This document shows positions 10,657 through 21,304 of a DNA stretch of 64,000 bases, piece after piece; position 1 is the stretch's first letter; each line of letters starts with the position of its first letter. The notes below the pieces were generated by a model. That model saw only the letters and a list, made by a program, of their open reading frames with translations. It ran no database searches and was not told where the DNA came from. The stretch lies in assembly GCA_034440575.1 (NCBI GenBank), contig JAOTOL010001661.1:3876001-3940000 (forward strand), written 5' to 3'. Source of the stretch: Imbricaverruca yamaguchii (taxonomy: Eukaryota; Arthropoda; Thecostraca; Neoverrucidae). The position numbers were made by a program, and so were the translations under genes.

Positions 10657-13600
10657 CCCGATCGGTGGCCGACCGATGGCCGCGCAGTAGCGCCAATAAC
10701 TACTGAAAACTGCCGACTACTTACTCCCAGCTACAGGTACCAAAATTCCCGGGCAACTGACGCCAGTCCAGTGAGGGAACTGTGGTTGGCGATAAAAAAC
10801 ATCATGAATTAACAATATAAGAATCCTCCACCTGGCTTCGTGGCTTCGCCTGCGTTCATTAATCAATCGCATCGCAGCCGTAATGGACGAGTGGACGGCG
10901 CACACGTGGTGACCGTCTCTGTCGCAGCGCGGCTTGAACTCGATCCTATGTACTGAACCGGGGCGACAAGGGAGAACACACGCCAGCGGATAAGGCTACC
11001 ACTGATGGTGGTCTCAGCTGAGATACCACCCGCGCAAATGATGTCGCAGGAGCCGACGGGGACGGCTTCGGGAGCGAATACAGCAACGGCACCACTCGCG
11101 ACCTGATCTGGCCACTATGGAAATGACTTGTCGGCGGTCTGCGAACTGGGCCGTGCACGTCTGACCCGCTGTCTGCACGTAGGTCGCTGGCAGCCGGCGG
11201 CTGTGGAAGGCTGTCGTCTTCCTCTACCGTTTCTTTTGGAAATCAATTTAACATTATATTTAGGTAATCAAACATCCGCAGGGTTTCAACAATCCAATAG
11301 CAGCGTCTTTTATGTGATTAAACATCGGTCGATTTTACGCCGTCCAACATCAGTAGGCTAGGTTATATTAATTTACATGACTTTTAATTGATTACAATTG
11401 CATGATATTTTTTCATCGTATACCACCATACCCAAAAACGTTTGATGATGATGAATTGGAGTTTATGGGCGCGACGACTGCCATGGTCATTTTGCGCTCA
11501 AAACCGTTTCTCATCTTCTGCTTAGGTGGGAAAGCATGCACCTGCATTGTCAAATTTATTTTCTTGTTTAACAAAAACGCATTTGAATGGTGTTGATATT
11601 CTTTTTTAGATGGATTTCTAAGACAGAAGTATGTTAACCTGAAGTACTTATATTGGGAAGTTTTCATTTTTTTCAAATAAATGGCTGTCAAATTATTTGA
11701 AATGACATCAGAACGCACCACGACAACATTGTGATCAAAAATGGTCCAGAGACTCATTATTCATTTTTACAATTTTACCCAAATCCTATCATGGTCAATG
11801 GATAGCATAAATCAATAGGCGCTACTCACTTGTTATCTCATGAAAACTTCCTCTGTATACTAAGTGTGAGACATACTTAAATAACACATGTCAGGACTTC
11901 CAGCCATTATGTTCAAACCATCTTTAAAAAAAACGATATGCCACACATTCCAAAATACTTCTTGTGTTGCATCAATGAAGACATGCATGTGTTCATATGA
12001 CAAGAAGAATGGTATTTTCAGCAATAAGGCATATACTTGCATTCCAGACGAATTTTTAAGATAGAACAGATAAAATGTACACAAATATTGTATTTTTATA
12101 TCCAGCTCACATTGTCTTCATCAATAGGAGGAAACACTTGCTCAAATGCAAATCCACCTAATTGACATGCTAATTAGGTAAATAGATGTTGTTTTGACTT
12201 TATTAGACAAATATTAGGTATCTGTAAAAATGTGGCTCATAAGTCCACCATTTCAGTCAGCAAATCTTAACCAAAGAATCCAGTTTTCTTAATTCTGACT
12301 TTAACCAATTGCAATTATAACTTAGTGGTAAATGGTCGACATGAGGGTTTCATCATAATTGCTATTTCTTTGCAATAAGAAGGCATTTTGCTACCAACAA
12401 GCACACAATTGGGGATTTTTGGTCACAAACAAGGTGTTGACAAAGATGCTTGAATGCATACTTATTAACAAGACAAATATAATTTACCCATGCTTTTACA
12501 CTGCATAAGCTTAATATTGGTTGAAAACCAAAATGATACCAAAGACAGCTTTTAAACAATTCGTATTTCAGAACTAATTATTTCAAGCTATAGAAATTGC
12601 ATGGTAACCTGACCTAAAATTAGCCAGCCTAATCTATTTTCTTTGAGAAAAGCACAAAAATTGAAATAAAATAACATTAACCTAACCAGGCCATTCATCC
12701 TTTTCTTTGGTACAGGAAAAAAGCATGGCAAACATACAAACAAAACAGGCGAAACAAAACAAAGTGACCCCACAAATAAGATAAATAGGAAGAATATCAC
12801 AACGTTTCAGGATTACCAAGGGGCTGGTTGGAGTCTTATGGTAGGAGCAGCTGATTGTAGGAGACATGCTTCTCTGCAGAGACAGGTCTAGGCAACTATT
12901 TTTTTTAGGTTTCATTTGTTATCATTTTTTTTGGAAATGCTTGGAGCATACTCTTGGTTCCCAACATCCAGCATTTCAGAAACATGCTGTATCGTGTGCT
13001 AACACATTTTGCCTAAGCAGTATCCTGATCAAAATGGTGTGATCAGACTTCTTCTTCCTTTAATTTGTTTCCCCCAGTTCCACTTCTATGGAGAGGTACT
13101 GCATAGCAAAGGATGACACCTGAAAAGAGATGTGTTATATCCAAACATTATATCTCAATGTTTCATTCATACTCTTGGTAATCAGACTGCAACTCATTAA
13201 ATGTTTCCGGAAGGTATTTCTGAAATAACAATTGTAGAGTAAAGTACATGAATGTTCAAGCATAAATGCATCACTAATAATCCATTTGCAATTTATCAAA
13301 CAAGAGTGCAGTGCTGTGCTTGGCTCTAGGTCTAACTTGCCTAGAAAAAAAAACTGTTTTCCACAACTGCTGTATGTCAATGTAGGTAGGCACATGTTTG
13401 GAAAAATAGGCTGCTCCTGGATTTTTGGAATCAACAACATTATCCTCTCCAGAAAACGATTTATTTTCCTCATCTGAGGGTGGATTTTTGAAGCTGGTAA
13501 TATTTGACGATGAGCTGGTATGATCAAGTAAATATACTAAAAATTAACAGGAATGGGTGAAAACCGAGTTATGATGCATAATATTTGTGCAAAGATACCC

Positions 13601-15094
13601 TCCATACTGGATGATCACAAAATACTCCTCTCCATATCCAGGATAACAATGAATAAGTCTACCATTGCCCATGCATGACAAAAAAAGGCCAGCACAAATG
13701 TTCACCTGAAAAAAAAAACAGAACAAGATAATAGCTCACCTGATTAGCGGAAGACATATTTACTTGCTCAAAATATAAGTAAACATTGCGCATATTTTTC
13801 GAAGTCTTCTGCAACCAGATTACTACCATATTAAAAACCTTCGGATGACGTAATGCGGGCTCGAAGGAAAAGTTCAAGCTACCTTCCAGTAAAGGTATCT
13901 TTGGCGGTGACGCACATCCGGCGACCTAATGCGGAATAGGTTGAGGTTCGATTTCCTCTAGCGCCCGTTCCAGCGCCTCACCCGGAACAGGGAAGGGAAG
14001 GTTTCCCTCTGACATACGGGTTTTAAATAATAATGGAGATTATTTGGAGGGGCATGTGAAGACAATGGCCAAGTAAAAATGGATTGGAGGTCACACTCCA
14101 TAGAGCCGAATGCTACCCGTTAAAATTATTGAGGGAGGGAAAACCAACATTAGTTGGCACTTGCCCACTCAAAAATTTATAAAGCAACACCCCCGCTCAA
14201 ACGGGTAACACGTCAAGTACACCGTACTACTCGAATGCCCATCGCTAAATGGTCTTTCGTCCCAAGGTGCCCCCTTCAGAGTAAAAGACGCTCATTCAGC
14301 ATGCTTCAGTGCCATCCCCTTTCCTCGCTTAATGAATATTGTACTGAACGAGAGCGTCGATGGATTACCGCAACAGTGCCTTTCTGAAGAAATGATTGCC
14401 CTCCAGACGAGTACCTGCCTACCCAGCATTTGAAAATGTCTGAATCTCCGCCCCTGAAATAAATGATTTTGGAGCTCTAGAAGCAGTACAAGCCATCGTC
14501 ATCCCCTGTGCGTCAGCTTGCCGGCCGGAGTCGGAATATAAAAAATAAGCTTGCAGCGTGTTTTATTCATCCTCCCAATAGCTGCTGCACAATACGATTC
14601 ATCGGGCTTTCACAACAGCAAGTAAGTATATCAATCAATACAAAAATATCGGCACTGCTACGCGCAAGATCGGAGCAAGCGACCGAGAACGCCACCGCTC
14701 CGCACATATGCGCCAAATAACACTATAACCATAGCACCACCAACACCTGATTCCGGTCGTTCCGGTGCCTCGACCTGGAAGAGCTATTCTGGCCGAAGCT
14801 CAATCTATTCCGGATGAGGTCGCCGGAACAGATCACTAGTATGTGCATGCAGGATGCGGGGGCGAGGGATTTCGAGGTGGTTCAAGCAACACTCATGCAA
14901 AATGTCGCCGAATTTCGGCCAGTATTTTTCATAAGTACCCATTATTATTTTATGCTAAGATGAGTATGAGCAGTTTAATTTGGCGCTGCAAGGTCCCAAA
15001 CCTATCACGATCGTTCCGAAGTCAGTGGATTTTACCCTCTCCCTCCTGTTCAAATGCTTCCGAAATTGCTAGCAAAGTTTCTTATATGTATAGA
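10657..15094. other. Unassigned, largely AT-rich region
   Basis: No gene recognised. 10.7-11.2 kb is GC-richer with CG dinucleotides. 11.3-13.8 kb is AT-rich and free of obvious transposons, and looks like intron or intergenic host DNA. Around 13885-14010 there is a tRNA-like B-box (GGTTCGATTTCC at about 13943), possibly SINE-derived. Minus-strand frames at 11413-11757 and 13135-13527 show no family motif. Confidence 0.4.
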
Positions 15095-15170
15095 CAATGG
15101 CGGAGAATAAAATCATGTATGCATATATCATTGAAGTTTTCATATATTTCCACTTGATAATCCGAAATGG

Positions 15171-15175
<5 letters not shown>

Positions 15176-15243
<68 letters not shown>
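15176..15243. repeat. (TA)n microsatellite
   Basis: Uninterrupted TA tract. It lies inside a short segment whose right edge (15316, read on the minus strand) starts CAGTGGCGTAATCAAGGG, a hAT-like G-rich terminus. The left edge near 15095 starts CAATGGCGGA. A small non-autonomous element at 15095-15316 is possible, but no matching flanking duplication is visible. Confidence 0.9.
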
Positions 15244-15249
<6 letters not shown>

Positions 15250-15316
15250 CATAGGGTACCACCCTTCCTTGGGAGGAACATGGCCCCAGTGCCCCCACCC
15301 TTGATTACGCCACTGC

Positions 15317-15777
15317 ACCCAGTGGGGAGAAATTATGTTACAAAAGTTATCTCTCACTTGCTCCTACCCCCCTTCCCCGCCGCGATCTTCAGCTGGCCTG
15401 TCTCATCATACTGCTACTACCTGTGACACCGCGCGATTCCTGCGGGGCTCGATATGAAGGCAGTCAACGTGGGCCGAAGCGAAAAGTCCTTGCGTTAGGA
15501 AAAATACGGCTCATATTCGCCGACAAGATTCTTCAAGTTTCAAATGAACACGATTTTGTCCAATTTTGATGGTATTTAAGTTCAGAAATGTGTGGAAAAC
15601 ACGGAAGTTTAGCTGGAGCGCCTACGGGACTGAGTAATTGTCCAGCCCATGTGACGTCACCGGTTGCCAAAAGACATTGGAGGGCCCAGAGCAAGGCGAT
15701 ATATTCGCGGTGGCGTTACCCCTACTACGCAGCTTTCTGCGCTGGTCCTTATATGACGTCATCACATCGTCATGCCA
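15317..15777. other. Unassigned sequence
   Basis: No gene or named repeat recognised. Several TGACGT/ACGTCA motifs lie between 15648 and 15765. Confidence 0.4.
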
Positions 15778-15962
15778 AGATATCCCCTCTCCAGACCATG
15801 GACAAATTTAAAGACCTCGATGAGATCTCCTCTCAGCCTTCTATACCTTCTAAGTGAAAACATATTCAATTTCTTCAATCTTTCCTCATATGCCAGGTTG
15901 CTTATGCCATTAACCATTTTTGTAGCCCTCTTTTGTAATCCCTCTTAAAGTCAACAATTTTT

Positions 15963-17204
15963 TTAATAGCTAGGAGACCAAGCTTGGATGCAGTATTCCA
16001 AATGTGGCCTGACGTATGCGCAATAAAGCTTCCTGATCACTTCCTCACTTCTGTATGATACATTCCTATTTATTGCCCCGAACATTCTCAGTGCCTTCTT
16101 CCTGGCTTCCTTGGTCTGTTCTGATGCCCCCAGTTTTGTGTTTAGAATAACACCTAAATCCTTCTCCTGTTGAGTCACTGATAGCACTTGGCCACCCACC
16201 AAGTATGGAGCCTTCATATGCTGCTTACCTACATGCATGATTTTGCACTTATCAAAATTAAATTTCATTTGCCATTCTTCGAACCACTTCACAAGTTCGT
16301 CTAAGTCTTTTTGCAGCGAGATATGCTCATCTTGACCTGTTATTGCCCTAAAGACCTTCACATCATCCGCAAATTTCAAAACTTTAATGCTTAGGCCACT
16401 TTCTATGTTATTTACAAATATAATGAACAGTAGTGGCCCCAGTACTGCCTCCTGGGGGACTCCACTAAGAACACTTTGCGATGATGACTTTGTATCATTT
16501 AGCATCACTCTTTGCTGTCTATCTGAAAGCCACAACTCTATCCATTTTAAGATGCTACCTGCAATACCATGGGACTGAAGCTGTATCATTAACCGTTTAT
16601 GGGGTACGTCAAAGGCCTTACTAAAGTCAAGATATGCTACATCAACCTGATTTCCCTGATCAAATTGTTCTGTGGCGATGTTAAAAGAGTCCAAGATGTT
16701 TGTGAGACACGATCGTCCTTTTCTAAACCCGTGTTGAGTATCTTGAATCAATCTGCTACCTTCCAGATAACTAACTATTATATCCTTGATAATGGATTCG
16801 AGTACCTTGCAGACTAGGGATGTGAGACTTACTGGCCTATAGTTTTCAACTTTCACTCTTTCTCCTTTCTTGAAAATAGGAACTACGTTTGCCATTTTCC
16901 AATCGGTTGGAATTTCATTTTGTGAAACTGATCTCCAAAATATTATACTAAGTGAAAATGCCAGTTCCTTTTCAGTTTCCCGCAACACCCTAGCATAAAT
17001 TTCATCAGGTCCTGCTGCCTTATTTGGCTTTATTTTCCTGATATGATTGTAAACAACATCACTATCAATGAAATCAACATCATTTGTCAGATCCCATGTC
17101 ACTGAACTATGGTGTATGGTCGGCAGATTGGTCATATCTTCCAATGTAAACACTGATTTGAACTGCTTGCTCAGCTCCTCAACCATCTCACTATCCTCAC
17201 CCAA
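15963..17204 (-). pseudogene. LINE ORF2 reverse transcriptase fragment
   Basis: 413 codons covering most of the RT domain: KPNKAAGPDEI (finger region), NYRPVSLTSLVCKVLE, QHGFRKGRSC, YLDFSKAFD (first catalytic Asp), a GVPQ...VLGPLLF box in which the usual GS after GVPQ is EA, and the catalytic FADDVKV. C-terminal to these is the SEEVIRKLYCAYVRPHLEY thumb motif typical of CR1-type elements. It would catalyse target-primed reverse transcription, but the ORF is separated from its endonuclease by a frame change. Sequence continuing to 15778 is homologous to the LINE but out of frame. Confidence 0.9.
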
Positions 17205-17298
17205 TGTAGTCCCGTTTACTTCCAGTGGACCAATTGTGCTAGAAACTTTACTCAGCTTGTAGAAACTAAAGAACTTTTTACTGTCCCCATTACAGTTT

Positions 17299-18150
17299 CT
17301 AGCTAAATCCAGTTCTTTTGCTCGCTTTGCTGCTCTGGTTTTTTGCTTCAGTGTCTCTAGCTTTTCGATACGCCTTTAGATTAACGACATTTGAGGCTTC
17401 TTTAAAAACTCTAAATGCAGTTTTCTTAGCCTTAATTGCTTTTATCACGTCTGGTGTAAGCCATGCTGGCTTTCCTACCCTTCTTTTGCGTCTTTGCTTT
17501 TGGGGGACATGTCTAATCTGAGTTTCCTTCAAGTAAGATTTGAACTTTTCCCACATTTCACAGGCATTTAAATTGGAGAATTCTTCTTCCCATCTGATGG
17601 CACTTAACGCCACTCTCATGCCGTTAAAGTCTGCTCTGTTGAAATTTGTAACCTTTACCAAATTATCCTTGATAATTTCCCCTACATGTGCCTTGAATCT
17701 AACTATGTTATGGTCACTTTTTCCCAGAGTTTCGCCTACAGTCAAGTCTTGAACCAAGTCACTTAAATCCGAGAATACAAGGTCCAAGAATGAGCCATGC
17801 CTGGTAGGTTCCGATACAAACTGGTGTAAGAACAGGTCCTCTTCAAGGCATTTCCTAAACATTTTGCATGATGGGGAGCCAACACCAGCATTTTCATAAC
17901 CTTTTAGATTAAAGTCACCAAGAATAAGGCACTCCCTCTTAAAGTTTCCACTGATTTCCTCACAAATCACCTTGCCAAGCTCCAGTTGCTGAGAATGTGG
18001 CAGGGTTCCTGATCGGTAGAAAGCTCCTATCCTAAGAGTATTGCTGTTGCCTTTTCCCACAGTAACATCAAGCCAAATGGACTCCATAGACACATTTTTA
18101 TCCCCACCTGCTACTTTTTGAGAACTGAATAAGCTACTCATATAGAGCAT
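17299..18150 (-). pseudogene. LINE ORF2 apurinic-type endonuclease fragment
   Basis: Exonuclease-endonuclease-phosphatase domain: LILGDFNLKGYEN (GDFN catalytic motif) and ETLGKSDHNIVRF (SDHN motif), followed by a basic linker (QKQRRKRRVGKPAWLTP). The role is nicking target DNA to prime reverse transcription. It joins neither its N-terminal part (18150-18539) nor the RT (15963-17204) in one frame, so the protein is not made whole from this copy. Confidence 0.9.
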
Positions 18151-18539
18151 TACACACCCCCTTTCATTGCTGGACCCCTATTGCACGAAAACATATTGTA
18201 TCCCTGGATCTCATAGTCCTGCAAGTTATCTCCAAAATACCCTTCACTGACCCATGCCTCCGTAATACAAACAAAATCTGGTTCCTCCTCAGCAACATAA
18301 CACTTGAACTCATCAAATTTGGAACGGATACTCTGAGCATTAAACATCATACACTTAACAAATGCTCCATAACCACCTTTGACTTTTTCATACTGAGGAG
18401 TTCTTTTATCACTAGATGAACTATCACTCTGTCCCCTTGAACTGCTGCTGTCCCTATTTGCAGACTTTGAGGTTCTATTGCCTTGGCTGACACTATTGGA
18501 ATATTCCTGAGTTGGCAATGCAATTTCATCCCTCCCCAC
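18150..18539 (-). pseudogene. LINE ORF2 endonuclease N-terminus
   Basis: A Ser-rich leader is followed by KCMMFNAQSIRSKFDEF and EPDFVCITEAW, the N-terminal strand and catalytic-Glu motif (ITEAW) of the LINE endonuclease domain. It is in a different frame from the rest of the domain, which begins at about 18150. Confidence 0.85.
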
Positions 18540-18544
18540 CCCAC

Positions 18545-19059
18545 TTCCTAGTTTCCCTGAAGGCCATGCTCGTACACTTTGACTAACACATGGACCACCT
18601 TCTCAGAGAAGTGATATATGCGGCAGTGCCCCTGATAAAGGAGGCAAGAAATTGGACAATCGTTTCTTTTTTAAGATCGACAGGACCATATGGAGCACGT
18701 GAGGCAGACATTCCTTTTATGGGGGCATCCGTGAACCTCCGTACCAGCTCAGCAACATAGGTGGAACTTCCAGAAAACCATTTGGGAGACGCAATGCCTG
18801 GAGGTAACAGGAAGGCCTATGGATTGGGGGAGGTGGGCTCACGCCAGTCGTAAGCGAGGGTTGACCCATCCGAAAAGTATGTAAAATTTCACTCTGGTTC
18901 GGAGGTTACATTCGGCGGATGGACTGGAAAGCGGTCGGACATGGGGTGCTAAAAGCGGTCACGCATATATTGGCGGCATTACCTAACAATGCGTTCAGAA
19001 CTAGATTTGGATGATTCAAAACACTCCTACATGTCCGCGTAGTCGACCTAGTCGGCTTA
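18545..19059 (-). other. LINE 5' flank with possible coding stretch
   Basis: On the minus strand, 18810 to 18588 is an open, protein-like stretch of about 70 codons with segments such as STYVAELVRRFTDAP and TIVQFLASFIRGTA. It is not linked to any family I recognise. It could be an ORF1 remnant of the adjacent LINE or a host exon. The remainder (18811-19059) shows nothing I can name. Confidence 0.3.
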
Positions 19060-19189
19060 TGTGCTGTTGTAACAGAGTTGCTAGACACGTACTGTTTTAA
19101 TCGTATAATATCTAACTGATGTGCAGCACTAATCGCGACGCGCGGGTCCTCTAGTCTATCACGAGCCAAGAAGAAGGACCTTCACTACA
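19060..19189 (+). repeat. 5' LTR, internally deleted
   Basis: Matches the two ends of the 3' LTR: 19065-19118 equals 26861-26914 almost exactly, and 19132-19189 equals 27320-27377 with a few mismatches. Between them only 13 bp (19119-19131) replace 405 bp of the 3' LTR. It starts TGT and ends CA. The deletion removes the TATA-containing part, so this copy has probably lost its own promoter. Confidence 0.85.
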
Positions 19190-19191
19190 AC

Positions 19192-19216
19192 TGGTACCTG
19201 AGTGACCCGGATTCGA
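19192..19216 (+). promoter_or_regulatory. Candidate tRNA primer binding site
   Basis: Starts TGG two bases after the LTR (TGGTACCTGAGTGACCC) and reaches GGATTCGA, the complement of a tRNA T-loop. This is the layout expected for a primer binding site extending into the T arm. TGGTACC is reminiscent of some leucine tRNAs, but the tRNA identity is not established. Confidence 0.55.
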
Positions 19217-19574
19217 CTGGTGCCCGTTACTGCGGATTCAACTGGTGGACTTCGTCAACAACGCAGAACTTCAACGCGCCATTCAGCACGGACGGGGAAG
19301 GGAATAAGTCTTCCGCACCATTAAGTAAGTCCGAGCAATATCCCAAAATCCTTCCAAAAATACCGCCTCCGATTTTCGACCACGAATAGAACTGTTAAAA
19401 ATTGCATAATCGTGTCGTATACCTGCTGTGTACCGAATATTGTACGTGTGACTTCTCGTGTTAACTTGGAACTGAACTTGAAACATTTAATTCTCCACAA
19501 GGTGAGCGAAAATCCCGAAATTTTTGTGAGGAAAAATTTTGTGAAAAATAAAAATAAACTTAACGTAATTAAAC

Positions 19575-20573
19575 ATGACTGAAATCACCTTTGACAGACT
19601 GGCGGAAAGCTTCAACAAAATTCGGTTGGAAATGAGGGCACAAGGCATGACGCAAAATATCAAACCTTTTTCTGGGGAGAGTCATAATAAACTGTGCGAT
19701 TGGATTCGCCAATTGGACCGCATCAGTTTTAGTATGGATGAAGAATATATGCAAATTATTTGCATGAAAACGCTTTCTGGACCTGCAGCCGAATTCATGC
19801 AACGCGTACTTAGTCAACAACGAACTATGACGTGGGCACAAATTAAACAGATGATGCGAGAGAGATACTCTGACCTTTCGGACCAAAAATGTTCTCAGGA
19901 GAGTCTGAGAAAGATGAAACAGCGTCATGGCGAACTGGTGCAAAATTTTGGAGAGAGACTGCTCGCCCTGGCACGTGAAGCGTACACGGACTTGGCAAAT
20001 CCAACCACTCAGGAAATTTTGATAGACGTTTTCAATAGAGGCGTGCATAGTAGCTCGTTAGCAAATAAACTATACAGGCAGCAGTTCCGAACTCTGGAGG
20101 ATGCCATCCAATTTGCACTAAGGGAGCAGAAAGTAAACAGGGTTATTGAGTTGTGTAGAGGTGTCCAGAAAGAGGAACCAATGGAAGTTGATGAGAGCCA
20201 TGTGGAAAAAGGAGACGACAGGATAGACAAATTGGAGAAGCTTGTATTGGCGATAGGCCAATCAGTGGAAAAATTAGCGAAAGAACCAGAGACAGTGAAA
20301 CATTCCAGTAACAGCCATCCTCAGCCTGGACCCCGAGTATTTAGCCCATCACAACGTTTCTCCCGACCGCCGCGAAACTACCCCTCTGGACCCCACTATG
20401 GACCCCCTAGGCCACGACCCCCCATGGGACCTAGCATGTGGAGAGCACCACCAAACCCAGCCTACCGTTGGACTTCCGACGGCAGACCCATTTGTGTGCG
20501 GTGCGACCAAATTGGTCACATAGGTCGGCAGTGCCGCTCCGGCCCAAATCCCCCTAGACAGGCGGGAAACTAA
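19575..20573 (+). CDS. gag: Gypsy gag polyprotein
   Basis: 332 residues from ATG 19575, intact. The N-terminal two thirds are a capsid-like alpha-helical region (for example LCDWIRQLDRISFSM and GPAAEFMQRVL). A Pro/Arg-rich linker follows, then one zinc knuckle CVRCDQIGHIGRQC (C-x2-C-x4-H-x4-C) near the C-terminus, which binds RNA. Gag would assemble the virus-like particle. The last sense codons are GGA AAC, part of the GGGAAAC slippery site immediately before the TAA stop. Confidence 0.93.
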   Translation: MTEITFDRLAESFNKIRLEMRAQGMTQNIKPFSGESHNKLCDWIRQLDRISFSMDEEYMQIICMKTLSGPAAEFMQRVLSQQRTMTWAQIKQMMRERYSDLSDQKCSQESLRKMKQRHGELVQNFGERLLALAREAYTDLANPTTQEILIDVFNRGVHSSSLANKLYRQQFRTLEDAIQFALREQKVNRVIELCRGVQKEEPMEVDESHVEKGDDRIDKLEKLVLAIGQSVEKLAKEPETVKHSSNSHPQPGPRVFSPSQRFSRPPRNYPSGPHYGPPRPRPPMGPSMWRAPPNPAYRWTSDGRPICVRCDQIGHIGRQCRSGPNPPRQAGN

Positions 20574-21304
20574 AAAGCTCCGTTGTGAATGACCACCACA
20601 ATGGAGCTGAAAATAAGCAGAAACAAAAACAGGAACCACAGAGGAAGGAAAGGAAAAATATCAGATGGAAACGAGATCCAGAAAAACGTAAACAAAAACT
20701 GGCCCATGTCCAACAAGTTCGCATCAAGGTGATGGCGTGGCTACGCATAGGCAACCAAAAAGCTTATACGCTAGTGGACACTGGGGCCGATATATCATTG
20801 ATTTCGAGAAAGTTCTTTGACAAAATCGCCGAGAAAAACATCGTGAAATTTTCAGATGACCGACGAGACTGTATTCCACTGATATCCGCCAGCGGACATC
20901 GCCTCAAAAACATTGGAGTCGGAACCTTCATGGTTGAGATGAGCAAATTCCGAAAACCATTCGAATTTCAGATTGTGGAGGACCTGAAACAGGAATGCAT
21001 GTTGGGAAATGATTTTTTGACGAAGTTTGGAGCAAAATTGGACTTTGAGAAAAAGGCTTTGTGCATTGAAGGCAACATGGTGCCACTGAGACCACAGCGA
21101 CAGACCAGTGAGCAGGCGAGCTCACTAGTCAGAATCAAAGGACGCATACATACCCCGGCCAACACGGTCGTGGAGTGTCCGGCAGCTGTGAACAGAGTGC
21201 AATTAGTGGAACAGACTTGTTTTGTGCGGTCATTGGACAACATCCCACTAATTTCTGAGGAGCCCGGCTTGTTCATAGCCGAAGTGGTCGCCAAACCGGA
21301 CTGA
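20558..21304 (+). CDS. pol: Gypsy pol: protease region
   Basis: Reached from gag by the -1 shift. A very basic, Gln/Lys-rich leader is followed by the aspartic protease motif LVDTGADISLISRKFF (catalytic Asp at nt 20777) and, downstream, the MLGNDFL motif corresponding to the second conserved protease segment. The frame ends at a TGA (21302-21304), but the same frame continues with pol-like sequence at once, so this stop is an interruption (or leaky) and not the natural end. Role: polyprotein processing. Confidence 0.88.
   Translation, partial: TGGKLKSSVVNDHHNGAENKQKQKQEPQRKERKNIRWKRDPEKRKQKLAHVQQVRIKVMAWLRIGNQKAYTLVDTGADISLISRKFFDKIAEKNIVKFSDDRRDCIPLISASGHRLKNIGVGTFMVEMSKFRKPFEFQIVEDLKQECMLGNDFLTKFGAKLDFEKKALCIEGNMVPLRPQRQTSEQASSLVRIKGRIHTPANTVVECPAAVNRVQLVEQTCFVRSLDNIPLISEEPGLFIAEVVAKPD
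20564..20608 (+). promoter_or_regulatory. -1 programmed frameshift cassette (gag-pol)
   Basis: Slippery heptamer GGGAAAC at 20564-20570 is in the correct gag phase (xxG GGA AAC) and abuts the gag TAA. A 5-nt spacer (20571-20575) precedes a 12-bp stem: AGCTCCGTTGTG (20576-20587) with CACAATGGAGCT (20597-20608), one G-U pair, 9-nt loop. The protease frame is exactly -1 and opens after a TAG at 20555-20557. GGGAAAC is a known slippery sequence in retroviruses. All parts are visible; function is inferred. Confidence 0.85.

Larger units (their letters stand above)
15778..18544 (-). mobile_element. CR1/L2-like LINE, broken, 3'-truncated
   Basis: Minus-strand non-LTR retrotransposon. Endonuclease pieces (18539 to 17299) are followed by reverse transcriptase (17204 to 15963) and a further ~180 bp of 3' coding sequence. 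Homology to two other copies in the window (28349-29130 and 63171-63540) supports the family assignment and shows that this copy stops near 15778, before the 3' tail. Two frame changes, at about 18150 and between 17299 and 17204, disable ORF2. The RT motifs (LDFSKAFD, FADD) and the absence of an RNase H domain fit the CR1/L2 group. The exact clade would need a tree. Confidence 0.85.

Noticed and set aside
13540..13877. Two minus-strand frames joined by a 33-bp GT...CAG intron near 13705-13737
   Set aside because: The intron would be shorter than animal spliceosomes normally use and neither frame shows a known domain.
15095..15316. Small hAT element around the (TA)n tract
   Set aside because: The right end CAGTGGCG and left end CAATGGCG are suggestive, but the flanking eight bases do not match, so no element is claimed.
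19218..19240. Second TGG start (TGGTGCCCGTTACTGC) as the primer binding site
   Set aside because: It is about 30 bases from the LTR end. The TGG at 19192 is at the normal distance and reaches a T-loop complement.
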